Shown here in pieces: positions 28,453 through 35,593 of a stretch of 64,000 bases of DNA. Both the position numbers and the translations under genes were made by a program. Numbering within the stretch: position 1 is the stretch's first letter; each line of letters opens with the position of its first letter. Under the pieces are notes generated by a model, which saw only the letters and a list, made by a program, of their open reading frames with translations, was not told the origin of the DNA and searched no databases. The DNA is from Flavobacterium sp. 90 (GTDB lineage Bacteria > Bacteroidota > Bacteroidia > Flavobacteriales > Flavobacteriaceae): contig NZ_SMGE01000001.1 of NCBI RefSeq assembly GCF_004339525.1, positions 496,001 through 560,000 on the forward strand. The letters are read 5' to 3'.

Positions 28453-28544
28453 GAAAAAAACGGAGGTGTAGCCGCTGTCGCAGTTCCACTTTCCTATTAC
28501 ATCTGCCATACTGCGCCGGGATGGACAGGGGCGATTCCTCCGTT
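28453..28544 (-). ncRNA. Nested-stem structured RNA with terminator-like tail in the tra leader
   Basis: Read on the - strand, an outer stem pairs AACGGAGG (28544-28537) with CCTCCGTT (28466-28459), then a T run follows. Inside it, CTGT (28528-28525 region) pairs with ACAG (28478-28475), and CGCAG (28515-28511) with CTGCG (28483-28479), so the stems nest. The interior is much more GC-rich than its surroundings. It lies between the 159-residue membrane protein gene and traE. It could be a conditional terminator or a small RNA; no known family is recognised. Confidence 0.55.
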
Positions 28545-28559
28545 ATATTGTTTTAGAGT

Positions 28560-29039
28560 TTATTCCCAAAGGGCTTCTGCTTCCTTCTGGGTTAAATTGA
28601 TTGATTCGAGTTTATCACATTCTGAAACTATCAACTCGCTTACTGAAGAATTAAAAGCGGAATTTTTCACTGAAGGAAATTCTCTTAGGAGAAGCTGCAG
28701 ATAGTAGGTAAATTCTTTTTTGACTAATTTTTTCTTTGCTGCATCTGCAATAAAAGTTTTTAATCGTGCCACCAAAGCATCAACGTCCTGAAAAGTGGTG
28801 TCAAATTCGCCAAAAGAAGTTTCGTTTGAAGTCAGTTCAGGAGAATGCTGATCCTTTAATTCGGGTTCAGTATCTTGGTAAGTTGAGTTTTCAAATCCAC
28901 GGAATTGAAGTTTCCGCTTTCCTGATATGACTTCTTTGAGGTCATCAAAATAAAATCGAAATCCAACAAATAAATACCAGCTTGCCAATAGCAGAATAAT
29001 TACAACTATATAATTACCCCATGAAATGTTTGTAAACAT
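28560..29039 (-). CDS. Unknown membrane-anchored ICE protein, first gene of the tra operon
   Basis: A 159-residue protein with one N-terminal membrane helix (about 9-29, GNYIVVIILLLASWYLFVGF) and a long acidic, helical cytoplasmic tail, with DLKEVISGKRKLQF next to the membrane. No known domain is visible. It is the most upstream gene of the transfer operon in this window and is separated from traE by the structured element. It may be a TraC/TraD-position gene; this is a guess from place only. Confidence 0.7.
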   Translation of the reverse strand: MFTNISWGNYIVVIILLLASWYLFVGFRFYFDDLKEVISGKRKLQFRGFENSTYQDTEPELKDQHSPELTSNETSFGEFDTTFQDVDALVARLKTFIADAAKKKLVKKEFTYYLQLLLREFPSVKNSAFNSSVSELIVSECDKLESINLTQKEAEALWE

Positions 29040-29155
29040 ACCTCATCATTTTATCGTTCTACATTAGTTTCTCACAATCCCGGTAAATTGATAATTCCAA
29101 GCCAGGATCTTCATTATTACAAGGCAAAGAAACGATAGAGATAAAACTGCTACAA

Positions 29156-29198
29156 GTACAACTTTTGTTGTACCCTTATTGTACCCCGTTGAACCCCC
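29156..29198. promoter_or_regulatory. Operator-like repeats upstream of the tra operon
   Basis: A perfect dyad GTACAAC-TTTT-GTTGTAC (29156-29173) is continued by TTGTACCC at 29168 and 29179 and TTGAACCC at 29189, i.e. starts 11 and 10 bp apart on one DNA face. It lies about 120 bp upstream of the first tra gene. A binding site for an ICE regulator is the simplest reading. Confidence 0.5.
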
Positions 29199-29236
29199 AG
29201 TAAAATCAAGGAAAAAAAAATAAAAAAAATAAAAAA

Positions 29237-29254
29237 GCCTTCCGAATGGAAGGC
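29237..29254 (-). terminator. Rho-independent terminator at the end of the cassette block
   Basis: AGCCTTCC-GAAT-GGAAGGCT followed, on the - strand, by TTTTTTATTTTTTTTATTT. It separates the leftward cassette genes (last stop 29470) from the tra operon and would stop read-through. Confidence 0.8.
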
Positions 29255-29310
29255 TGATTTGATGATGAGATAATTATTTAGGATAGTTTTTTAGTTCGAA
29301 AATTTTACTA

Positions 29311-29341
29311 AATTCAAAATGAATTCAAAATGAATTCAAAA
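29311..29341. repeat. Three tandem 11-bp AT-rich repeats
   Basis: AATTCAAAATG at 29311-29321 and 29322-29332, then AATTCAAAA at 29333-29341. They lie in a gene-free stretch (29255-29469) after the last cassette gene. Direct 11-bp periodicity suits a protein-binding site; the rest of that stretch shows nothing else I can name. Confidence 0.5.
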
Positions 29342-29469
29342 GTGTGTCATCTGTTTTTTTTACATAAACATAACACAGTCACTCTAGCTCATAAATTTTA
29401 TCAGCCTATTCAACTTGCTATTCTAGTTTTATATTAGTTTATTTTGGTGACATTTAAAAAAAATATAAA

Positions 29470-29934
29470 TTATTTACGATTAAAAGATTCTTGGTTTTCA
29501 ATTTTCGGTGATTCTGGAGTTGTCCTATATTCTTTAACTTCTTGAATAATTAATGTTGCAATATAACCAAGAATACCACCAATTACATATTTTAGAATAT
29601 CTTTTCTCATATCATCCGATTGAATAATATATTTTTTAAATGCCCATTTAATTCTAAAAACTTGGAATTGATTTGGTTTTATATTTATTATCTTAGTTTC
29701 TTCAGCATCATTATGATATAGTATTCGATATGTGAATTTTAGGTTTTTAGAATATTTTTCATAGAATATTTTTTCTAAACCATATTCAGAATTATATGAA
29801 GGTTGGTAATTAGTAAAAAATTCATTATGGTCAAATTTTATTTTTTGAATCTTGCCAAATTCTATAATTACATCACAAGGCACAAAATTTAATATTCCGT
29901 CTTTTAGATAATAACCTTTTAAATTTAATTTCAT
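29470..29934 (-). CDS. Unknown protein with C-terminal membrane helix (cassette gene)
   Basis: A 154-residue protein with a beta-rich, charged N-terminal body (about 1-110; LKGYYLKDGILNFVPCDVIIEFGKIQKIKFD) and one membrane helix at about 122-139 (YVIGGILGYIATLIIQ), followed by a short polar tail. No domain recognised. It is the last gene of the leftward array and has an attC-like repeat only on its upstream side (29959-30096). Confidence 0.65.
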   Translation of the reverse strand: MKLNLKGYYLKDGILNFVPCDVIIEFGKIQKIKFDHNEFFTNYQPSYNSEYGLEKIFYEKYSKNLKFTYRILYHNDAEETKIINIKPNQFQVFRIKWAFKKYIIQSDDMRKDILKYVIGGILGYIATLIIQEVKEYRTTPESPKIENQESFNRK

Positions 29935-29958
29935 ATTTATTTCTTCAAGTTTTTTTTA

Positions 29959-30096
29959 AGTAACTGCCGACATTCCTAAGCTAAAGCAGTTTGTGATCTT
30001 TTTAGCATAGTATTTTCAACTAAACCGAAATACGATTAAAAATGGTAATTCCACTGAAATTTGCAAACGGCTACAGATTTATGGTGTCAGCAGTAT
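29959..30096 (-). repeat. attC-like repeat 6
   Basis: On the - strand the left end ACTGCTGACACCATAAATC... and the reverse complement of the right end ACTGCCGACATTCCTAAGC... match as an imperfect inverted repeat of about 35 nt with extra bases on one side. The inner parts TAGCCGTTTGC and CACAAACTGCTTTAG continue the symmetry. The next start codon is about 24 bp beyond. It is more divergent from repeats 2-5 than these are from each other. Confidence 0.6.
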
Positions 30097-30097
30097 T

Positions 30098-30883
30098 TTA
30101 TGTTGTTAGACGTTTATATTCAACAGAAAATTTTGTAGCTTGTTCTTGGTCATGTTGTATTGTTATATTTTCGTCATTTCTAAATTCCGCATTATTAGTC
30201 CAATTATAAGAACCCGTTACTACAACTTGGTTATCAATTACACAAAATTTATCATGCATTAAGCCTCCGCGTTTTCCTCTTTTAATTCTTTTGTGAGGTA
30301 ATTGAGTGATATCAACGCCATGCTTCTTGTTAACACCGTCATCATAAATTGAAATTTCAACATCCACGCCTTGTTTATGTTTTTCAACTAACATATTGAA
30401 TAAAGTTTCATTTGTAAACCATGCCATAATTACTTTGATAGATACTTTAGCCCCATCAAGAGCTATAAGAATTCTATTCTGAATGTCTTGAAAGTGAGCT
30501 TCATTGATAACTATTTTTGGTTTTATAATTACTCCACCTTGAATAAAAAATTCACCATTAACATTTTCAATTATGTAACCTTCATCGTTTAATAGAACTT
30601 CAATATTTTGAATAATTTCAGGTATTTTATTTATAACTATTTTTAGACAATCTCTAAGGGAGCCATCATTTCTTGTAGACATTTGATTAAGCCTCTCTTG
30701 AACATACTGAGTTTTACTTGGCCTTTGTCCATTTTTTTTACCTATATCTGGAAGTCCTCCATTATCATAGGAATAAATATCTTTGAATCCGAATTGATTA
30801 AATAATTTAACCAAATCATTTCCATTGCCGTAATTAATTATTTGAGGGGAGATGTTTGAAATTATATATTCTGATACTTTCAT
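30098..30883 (-). CDS. PLD-family nuclease-like protein (cassette gene)
   Basis: A 261-residue protein. The C-terminal half is a phospholipase D-type domain with a single HxKxxxxD motif, HDKFCVID, at 210-217, followed by GSYNWTNNAEFRNDEN, the typical partner segment; single-motif members act as dimers and many are nucleases. Upstream strand IVINEAHFQDIQNRILIALDGAKVSIKVIMAWFTNETLF fits the same fold. The N-terminal 90 residues (GNGNDLVKLFNQFGFKDIYSYDNGG) look like a separate small helical domain of unknown role. The stop falls at the start of repeat 6. Defence function is inferred. Confidence 0.8.
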   Translation of the reverse strand: MKVSEYIISNISPQIINYGNGNDLVKLFNQFGFKDIYSYDNGGLPDIGKKNGQRPSKTQYVQERLNQMSTRNDGSLRDCLKIVINKIPEIIQNIEVLLNDEGYIIENVNGEFFIQGGVIIKPKIVINEAHFQDIQNRILIALDGAKVSIKVIMAWFTNETLFNMLVEKHKQGVDVEISIYDDGVNKKHGVDITQLPHKRIKRGKRGGLMHDKFCVIDNQVVVTGSYNWTNNAEFRNDENITIQHDQEQATKFSVEYKRLTT

Positions 30884-30899
30884 TTTTTAATTAAAATTT

Positions 30900-31036
30900 G
30901 TGTTATGTATACGATTCTGCCAGCTTTATGAATTACATAGTTACAGGAATAAATTAAGCCCGCCCAATCATCCCAAATCAAAACCAATTTCCATCAAGCC
31001 AATTGTATAAATTTGTTGTAGTAGCATTGCCTGCAG
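30900..31036 (-). repeat. attC-like repeat 5
   Basis: Read on the - strand it begins at the preceding stop codon (TAACTGCAGGCAATGCTACTAC) and contains the family's middle block GGCTTGATGG, ATTGGTTTTG, GGATGATTGGGC, GGGCTTAATTTA, ending near GTATACATAAC. It shares block order with repeats 2-4 but the right arm has diverged. Confidence 0.6.
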
Positions 31037-31894
31037 TTATTTTTCCAAGTTAAATTTATCATTATATAGTGATTTTCCAACATCTGAATCCCAAAATTTT
31101 TGCGGGTTTTTCTTTATTTCTTGTTCTATTTTATCTTGTTGAGCTTGATTAGGCAGTGGATATTTTTCAATTTCTCTAATTCGGTTACTTATGAATGAGA
31201 TAATTGGTTGGTATTCTAAAATTTGTGGTATTTCAAAATTTCCTTTTCTTGGATGAATTTCTACGTCATATAAATCGTCACCGTAATCAGGGCTCTTTAT
31301 AACGCTCCAAAAAACAAATCGATTAAACTTTCCACACATTATTATGAAAGTATGATTTGGGTTGTCTACTATTGTACCATCTAATGCTCTTGTAATATAA
31401 AAATCTACGCCAGTTAAATCAGTTGTATGGGATTTTACTCTATCGGTAAAGAGTAAATTTACGTTATGATATTTGTTTGGAATTTTTCCATTTTTTAAGA
31501 AATTTTTCCATTCAATTTCAACTTTTTTTAATTCTTCAAAATACCATTTATCTTTTAAATTCCCATCTCTTTTTATTTCTGTTACTAATATTCGCCAAAG
31601 AAATGAAATAGCGAAATAGTATAAATTTTCATCGTAATCTAATTTTGACTTACCCTCTAAGTATGGTACAAAAATATTTTCCGCAAACCATTTTTCTCGT
31701 AATGAAAATTCCTGTTCTGCTTCAAAGCTTAAAAGATGAAGTTTAAGACCATCTTGTTCTCTTTTATTAGGATCGACTACTCTTCTTAAATAAGTAGAAC
31801 CAGTTTTTTTAGTATGTTTAATAACAAATTTAGGAAAAATATGACTTTCCATTAAGTCTTTTTCGTTATCGTATAAAGCACATATTCCTTTCAA
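31037..31894 (-). CDS. HNH-like protein that has lost its zinc cysteines (cassette gene)
   Basis: A 285-residue protein. The N-terminus MKGICALYDNEKDLMESHIFPKFVIKH resembles a family whose first lines read CxxC...SHIIPKF and later CxxCE..., an HNH-like zinc site. Here the second cysteine of the first pair is Tyr (CALY) and the second pair is replaced by LLSFEAEQEF, so zinc binding is probably lost. The start codon is TTG at 31894; an in-frame stop lies just upstream. Function unknown; possibly a decayed nuclease. Confidence 0.65.
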   Translation of the reverse strand: MKGICALYDNEKDLMESHIFPKFVIKHTKKTGSTYLRRVVDPNKREQDGLKLHLLSFEAEQEFSLREKWFAENIFVPYLEGKSKLDYDENLYYFAISFLWRILVTEIKRDGNLKDKWYFEELKKVEIEWKNFLKNGKIPNKYHNVNLLFTDRVKSHTTDLTGVDFYITRALDGTIVDNPNHTFIIMCGKFNRFVFWSVIKSPDYGDDLYDVEIHPRKGNFEIPQILEYQPIISFISNRIREIEKYPLPNQAQQDKIEQEIKKNPQKFWDSDVGKSLYNDKFNLEK

Positions 31895-31918
31895 AGTTTC
31901 AATTTTTTATAATTTTTA

Positions 31919-32055
31919 GATAACGTATGTTGGTGCTCTAGCGAATTTGAGACTTAATTAAGCCCATTATTCGGATTTACCTAATCATCCTAAATACAAA
32001 ACTAACTTTCCCATTAAGACTATTATCCAAATCTGTTGTAGCTGTTGTATGCTGC
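31919..32055 (-). repeat. attC-like repeat 4
   Basis: On the - strand: ACAACAGCTACAACAG, ATTTGGATAATAG, TCTTAATGGGAAAGTTAG, TTTTGTATTTAGGATGATT, GGGCTTAATTAAGTC, TCAAATTCGCTAGAGC, and CGTTATC at the far end. The end sequences form an imperfect inverted pair. Middle blocks are nearly identical to repeats 2 and 3. Confidence 0.7.
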
Positions 32056-32087
32056 TGTTCTCTCTTTGTTGTTCATCATCTCTGATT

Positions 32088-32810
32088 TTACTTTTCAAAC
32101 ACTCCTAAAACACCAACAAAATGAACAGCTTGAGCATAGAAGTCTCCAGTGTCGTTAAATATTTCTTCGTCAGAATGTTTACCTACATACAAAAGGTTGT
32201 CGTGAACTGTTGCTACTTCAACTCTATATTTAAAACCTGTTGTCCATATCTCTTTTGTGATAATGTCTTCAAGTTCTTTTTTTGCAGCATCTAAATCTTT
32301 TTGTATCTCGTTTTGCATTCTTGTATCTGAAAAGTGTCGGAAATATGTAACGTAAGATTTTTGAATAATAGATTGTGAGTTTTTGTTTTGAAATAAGAAA
32401 TATTCTGCGTTTCTTCTAAGGTCAAGGATTACCCTTTCTTTTGAGTTAACTGTCGGGTTGAAATTTTTTACTTCAATAGCACACAACGCTGTTTTACCAT
32501 CACTTTTATATACAGCAATGTCTATTTTACCATTTCGTTCAGTGTTGAAATCATTAAATGCCAAATTAAAAATGTCAATCGAAATTTCAGGGACACATTT
32601 CTTAGAAAAGTCTTCTGTGTCTTCTTCGATTGCGATTACGAATTTTTCAGCAGGATAAGAGTTAAACTTTGATATTGATTTTGCAATATTAACTGTTGCC
32701 AAATATTCTGGCTTTGTCCATTCGTTCTCAAAGTCCTGTCCTTTAAGAAGAATATAATCTTTAATTGTCGACCTTAGTCCTTCAAATATTGCTACTTCAA
32801 ATTTATTCAT
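32088..32810 (-). CDS. PD-(D/E)XK nuclease-like protein (cassette gene)
   Basis: A 240-residue soluble protein. GKIDIAVYKSDGKTALCAIEVKN (94-116) fits the PD-(D/E)XK core, with D97, E113 and K115 in the D-(x)15-E-x-K spacing on adjacent strands. The remaining sequence is helical and mixed and I cannot assign a subfamily. It starts 21 bp after the small secreted repeat protein with no attC-like repeat between, so these two genes share a cassette. Confidence 0.65.
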   Translation of the reverse strand: MNKFEVAIFEGLRSTIKDYILLKGQDFENEWTKPEYLATVNIAKSISKFNSYPAEKFVIAIEEDTEDFSKKCVPEISIDIFNLAFNDFNTERNGKIDIAVYKSDGKTALCAIEVKNFNPTVNSKERVILDLRRNAEYFLFQNKNSQSIIQKSYVTYFRHFSDTRMQNEIQKDLDAAKKELEDIITKEIWTTGFKYRVEVATVHDNLLYVGKHSDEEIFNDTGDFYAQAVHFVGVLGVFEK

Positions 32811-32831
32811 TGTCGTTTGGTTGGTATGTCT

Positions 32832-33239
32832 TTAATATATTCGCATCACAGCTCTATCCTCTTCTTTCCCCCATTGTACCTGCCAAGTTCTACCATCTAC
32901 TTTGTCAAGCAGAATGAAATTGTATATGTTTGTTGTTGGATAAAGAAAGAATCTACCATTCTTCTCTTCATCTTTATTTACTAAAGAGATGTCTGATAGT
33001 GTAGTCACAAACCTAGATTTGCTTTCTGTATTCCATTGAACTTGCCACATTTGTCCATTTCGTGTATCCAATTTGATAAAAGTATACATATTTTGTGTTG
33101 GAAAAAGTTGATACGCAGAAGTCGTAGATTCTTGCTTGCTTTCAGCATTATTATTTGGAATATCTTTTTTCAATTGCGCTTGAGCAACTAAATTCGTTAT
33201 GGCTATCACCAGAATTAATAAGATTTTAATCTTTTTCAT
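32832..33239 (-). CDS. Secreted protein with two WQVQW repeats (cassette gene)
   Basis: A 135-residue protein with a signal peptide (IKILLILVIAITNLVAQAQ). The mature part has two copies of a module of about 36 residues: LFPTQNMYTFIKLD...GQMWQVQWNTESKSRFV and LYPTTNIYNFILLD...GRTWQVQWGKEEDRAVM. Such PTxNxxxFIxLD...WQVQW repeats recur in mobile-element proteins, but I know of no assigned function. It lies upstream of the PD-(D/E)XK gene in the same cassette. Confidence 0.7.
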   Translation of the reverse strand: MKKIKILLILVIAITNLVAQAQLKKDIPNNNAESKQESTTSAYQLFPTQNMYTFIKLDTRNGQMWQVQWNTESKSRFVTTLSDISLVNKDEEKNGRFFLYPTTNIYNFILLDKVDGRTWQVQWGKEEDRAVMRIY

Positions 33240-33289
33240 ATTTGGTATATTTAAGAGTTAATTTCTTTTCTACGCGAGATGTTTGCTGA

Positions 33290-33425
33290 TACATAAAGTT
33301 CTGGGACTACAGCGAGTTTGGGACTAAATTAAACTCATTCTTTGGATTTGCCAAATCATTACAAATGCAAAACCAACTTTAAATTAAGCCTAATGCCCAA
33401 ATCCTTTGTAGCAGCTGTATATCTT
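33290..33425 (-). repeat. attC-like repeat 3
   Basis: On the - strand: CAGCTGCTACAAAGGATTTG, GGCATTAGGCTTAAT, AAAGTTGGTTTTGCATTTG, TAATGATTTGGCAAATCC, GAGTTTAATTTAGTCCC, AAACTCGCTGTAGTCCCAG, AACTTTATG. Block by block this matches repeat 2 with few changes. The next gene starts about 50 bp beyond. Confidence 0.75.
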
Positions 33426-33432
33426 GTTTTTT

Positions 33433-34209
33433 TTATTTATGCTTTGACAATGGTTTGTTTTTCAGAACAATTTCGGATGCTTTAATATGAATATTTTTTT
33501 CTTTTTTGTCATATACAAAATCTAATATTGATTCTAAAAATTCATAGGCATCTAATAGGTCCTCTAAAGCTACATTTCCGATGTGGCTTCCTTCATTTCC
33601 TATTATTTTTATCGCAAATAATAAGTTAGTTATTTTTTTGTTTTTTGTTTTTTTCTCATAGTTTTGAATTCTATGATGTAAAGTTCTGAAAGCTTTTAGT
33701 TTATTAGTTTTGGAATCTTTATATTTTTTAGGCGCTTTTAAATCGTCCAATATTAACTCAATGGAATTTCTAATTCTATTTGCACAAGAAGATAAGTCAT
33801 TGTAAAAATGTGAAAATGACAAGTTTAATTGTTGCGCTACTTCTTTCGGTACTTTTTGGGAAATTTCTATTATTTTTAAAGGAGGGAAGAAATATTTGGG
33901 ATAATATACACTTAAATATTCTTCAACATATTCTCCATTTGGTAATTGATATCCATTATGTATATCCTTCAGAACGTTTCCTATGATTGATAATACATTT
34001 TTGCAATTACTATTTTTACACACTAATATTCCACTGAAAACATAATCAATTCCATTAGGATAATTATACATTTCCATTTCTTCTTGTCCTGGAATAATTT
34101 TAGAATTCAAATCAGTAATATTTAATATTCCAATATTACATTTAGGGCAATTATAATCTAATGGATTTTTATTTGTAAAATTTCTTTTGTTCCAAATTTC
34201 TCTGTTCAT
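33433..34209 (-). CDS. DUF4145-like protein with zinc-ribbon N-terminus (cassette gene)
   Basis: A 258-residue protein. The N-terminal part has a CPKC (21-24) and a C-x4-C (64-69) pair that could bind zinc. The C-terminal part (about 135-240) reads ANRIRNSIELILDDLKAP...LLFAIKIIGNEGSHIGN...LEDLLDAYEFLESILDFVYD, the helical pattern of DUF4145, a HEPN-related domain frequent in restriction and defence proteins. Its neighbours fit a defence role, but that is not demonstrated. Confidence 0.65.
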   Translation of the reverse strand: MNREIWNKRNFTNKNPLDYNCPKCNIGILNITDLNSKIIPGQEEMEMYNYPNGIDYVFSGILVCKNSNCKNVLSIIGNVLKDIHNGYQLPNGEYVEEYLSVYYPKYFFPPLKIIEISQKVPKEVAQQLNLSFSHFYNDLSSCANRIRNSIELILDDLKAPKKYKDSKTNKLKAFRTLHHRIQNYEKKTKNKKITNLLFAIKIIGNEGSHIGNVALEDLLDAYEFLESILDFVYDKKEKNIHIKASEIVLKNKPLSKHK

Positions 34210-34229
34210 ATGATTTCTCTGTAAAGTAA

Positions 34230-34362
34230 GGCATAACGTTCTGTTACTACAGCAGGTTTGTGACTAAATTAAGTTCTATTTTAGAATTTACCAATCATCC
34301 TAAATACAAAACCAACTATCCATTAAGCTATTGCCCAAATCCGTTAGTAGTTGTTATGAGCA
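34230..34362 (-). repeat. attC-like repeat 2
   Basis: The best-preserved copy. On the - strand it starts CATAACAACTACTAACGG and ends CAGAACGTTATGCC; the ends are imperfect reverse complements with extra bases in one arm (TACTA-ACGG-ATTTG against TACTACAGCAGGTTTG). The middle holds GGCAATAGCTTAATGG, ATAGTTGGTTTTG and ACTTAATTTAGTC. The GTTATGC end recalls the GTTRRRY recombination side of integron attC sites. Confidence 0.75.
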
Positions 34363-34363
34363 G

Positions 34364-35059
34364 TTATATCAAATTTGCAATATCTTCAATTGTTATTAAT
34401 CCTAACAGTTTTTCATTAGGACTTCCGCTATTTGTTATAAAAAGAACATCAAGATTTCTATTGCTGTTTTCAATTTGTTGTATGAAAAAATTATAAGCAG
34501 TATAAATATTGCAATCTCTTGAAATGAACTTATAATTATTCTTAAACTCAATTTCGGAAATAAGTTCAGACACTTTAGGATTCTCGGTTATTATTTCGTC
34601 ATTAATAATGTTTTTTCCCAACCACCTTGAAATAGTATTTGTATTTATAAGTTCAATAATAGAATTATTATCGTCAAATACTGGAAATTGGGAAAATGAC
34701 ATTTCTCTCATTATTTTTAAAACTTTATCAAGCTTTTCATTTTTATGAGCACCTATAACTTCAAACTGAAATGTTGGAATAACTTTCTTTGGATTTGTAA
34801 GTTTCTCTTTGAGGTTTTCAAAATCGATAACAACTTCCTCTAAAGGTTCAGCAATAAATCTGCCTCCAATTTTTGGGTTATGTACAATTGCATTTCTAAG
34901 TTCACCATAATCTAGCAATTTATCTTTAAAATTTCTAATTAACGGATTTTTGCTATTTTTTACTTTTGAAGAGAATGACTCATAATGATCCTTTTCTATA
35001 TCCTTTAAAAGTTTATCAACAAAATTGTACGAATCAATAAAACGTTCGGCGTTTGTCAT
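34364..35059 (-). CDS. HEPN-like and CBS-pair protein (cassette gene)
   Basis: A 231-residue soluble protein. Residues 1-65 are helical and contain RNAIVH (55-60), the RNxxxH pattern of HEPN ribonucleases. Residues about 90-231 form a tandem CBS pair (KVLKIMREMSFSQFPVFDDNNSIIELINTNTISRWL and FISRDCNIYTAYNFFIQ...LLGLITIEDIANLI), a module that binds adenosyl nucleotides. A nucleotide-gated RNase is an attractive but unproved reading. The stop codon touches repeat 2. Confidence 0.7.
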   Translation of the reverse strand: MTNAERFIDSYNFVDKLLKDIEKDHYESFSSKVKNSKNPLIRNFKDKLLDYGELRNAIVHNPKIGGRFIAEPLEEVVIDFENLKEKLTNPKKVIPTFQFEVIGAHKNEKLDKVLKIMREMSFSQFPVFDDNNSIIELINTNTISRWLGKNIINDEIITENPKVSELISEIEFKNNYKFISRDCNIYTAYNFFIQQIENSNRNLDVLFITNSGSPNEKLLGLITIEDIANLI

Positions 35060-35077
35060 ATAGAATTTCTAATAATT

Positions 35078-35206
35078 GCTCATAACGTTCTAGAGCTTGT
35101 GGTTGTTGTGGAAGTTCATAACCTTTCAATTTTCTGGTTTGCAGAAAATACGATACTAAACGGTAATTACACTAATTACACGCTAGCTCAAAACGGTAGT
35201 TAGGTA
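35078..35206 (-). repeat. attC-like repeat 1
   Basis: On the - strand it runs from ACCTAACTACCGTTTTGAGC to CACAAGCTCTAGAACGTTATGAG. Terminal ACCTAAC fits RYYYAAC, and GTTATGA stands where GTTRRRY is expected. The arms TTTTGAGCTAGCG and AAGCTCTAGAACG are imperfectly complementary. The middle differs from repeats 2-5, as is normal for attC sites. Confidence 0.55.
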
Positions 35207-35218
35207 TAGTTTTTTATA

Positions 35219-35593
35219 TTACGATAGTTTTGAATATTCAATTTTAGAATCTTCTTCGTCATAAAGATCTGTAATTTTTTCAATTGAATATTTGCCATGT
35301 TCTGCTAAATCTATTTCTATTTTTTTTCCATCTATGTCAATCTCATTAGTCAATATTTTTTCGATGTTTTTTCTTTCGGTTTTTAAGTTATCTAGTTTAA
35401 CGTTATGTTCATCAAATTTTTTAACAGGCTCAATATTTTCTTTTCTGATTTTATTAATTTCGTCTATGTCAGTTATTTTGTCTTCGCTTTTAATTTTGTC
35501 TTTTAATTCGTTAGACTTTTGAGTTAATGAATTTATTATGCTATCTTTTTCAATCAATTCAACCAATTTAGTTTTAATAGTTGTAGTGTTCAT
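35219..35593 (-). CDS. Unknown coiled-coil protein (first cassette gene)
   Basis: A 124-residue, very charged soluble protein. Residues 5-85 are predicted coiled coil (IEKDSIINSLTQKSNELKDKIKSEDKITD...KLDNLKTERKNIEKIL); the C-terminal 40 residues are acidic. No domain known to me. It is the first gene of the leftward array and is followed by repeat 1. Confidence 0.65.
   Translation of the reverse strand: MNTTTIKTKLVELIEKDSIINSLTQKSNELKDKIKSEDKITDIDEINKIRKENIEPVKKFDEHNVKLDNLKTERKNIEKILTNEIDIDGKKIEIDLAEHGKYSIEKITDLYDEEDSKIEYSKLS

Noticed and set aside
29959..35206. CRISPR array as an explanation for the repeats
   Set aside because: The repeats are 125-140 bp, imperfectly symmetric and separated by genes, not by short spacers; no cas gene is present.
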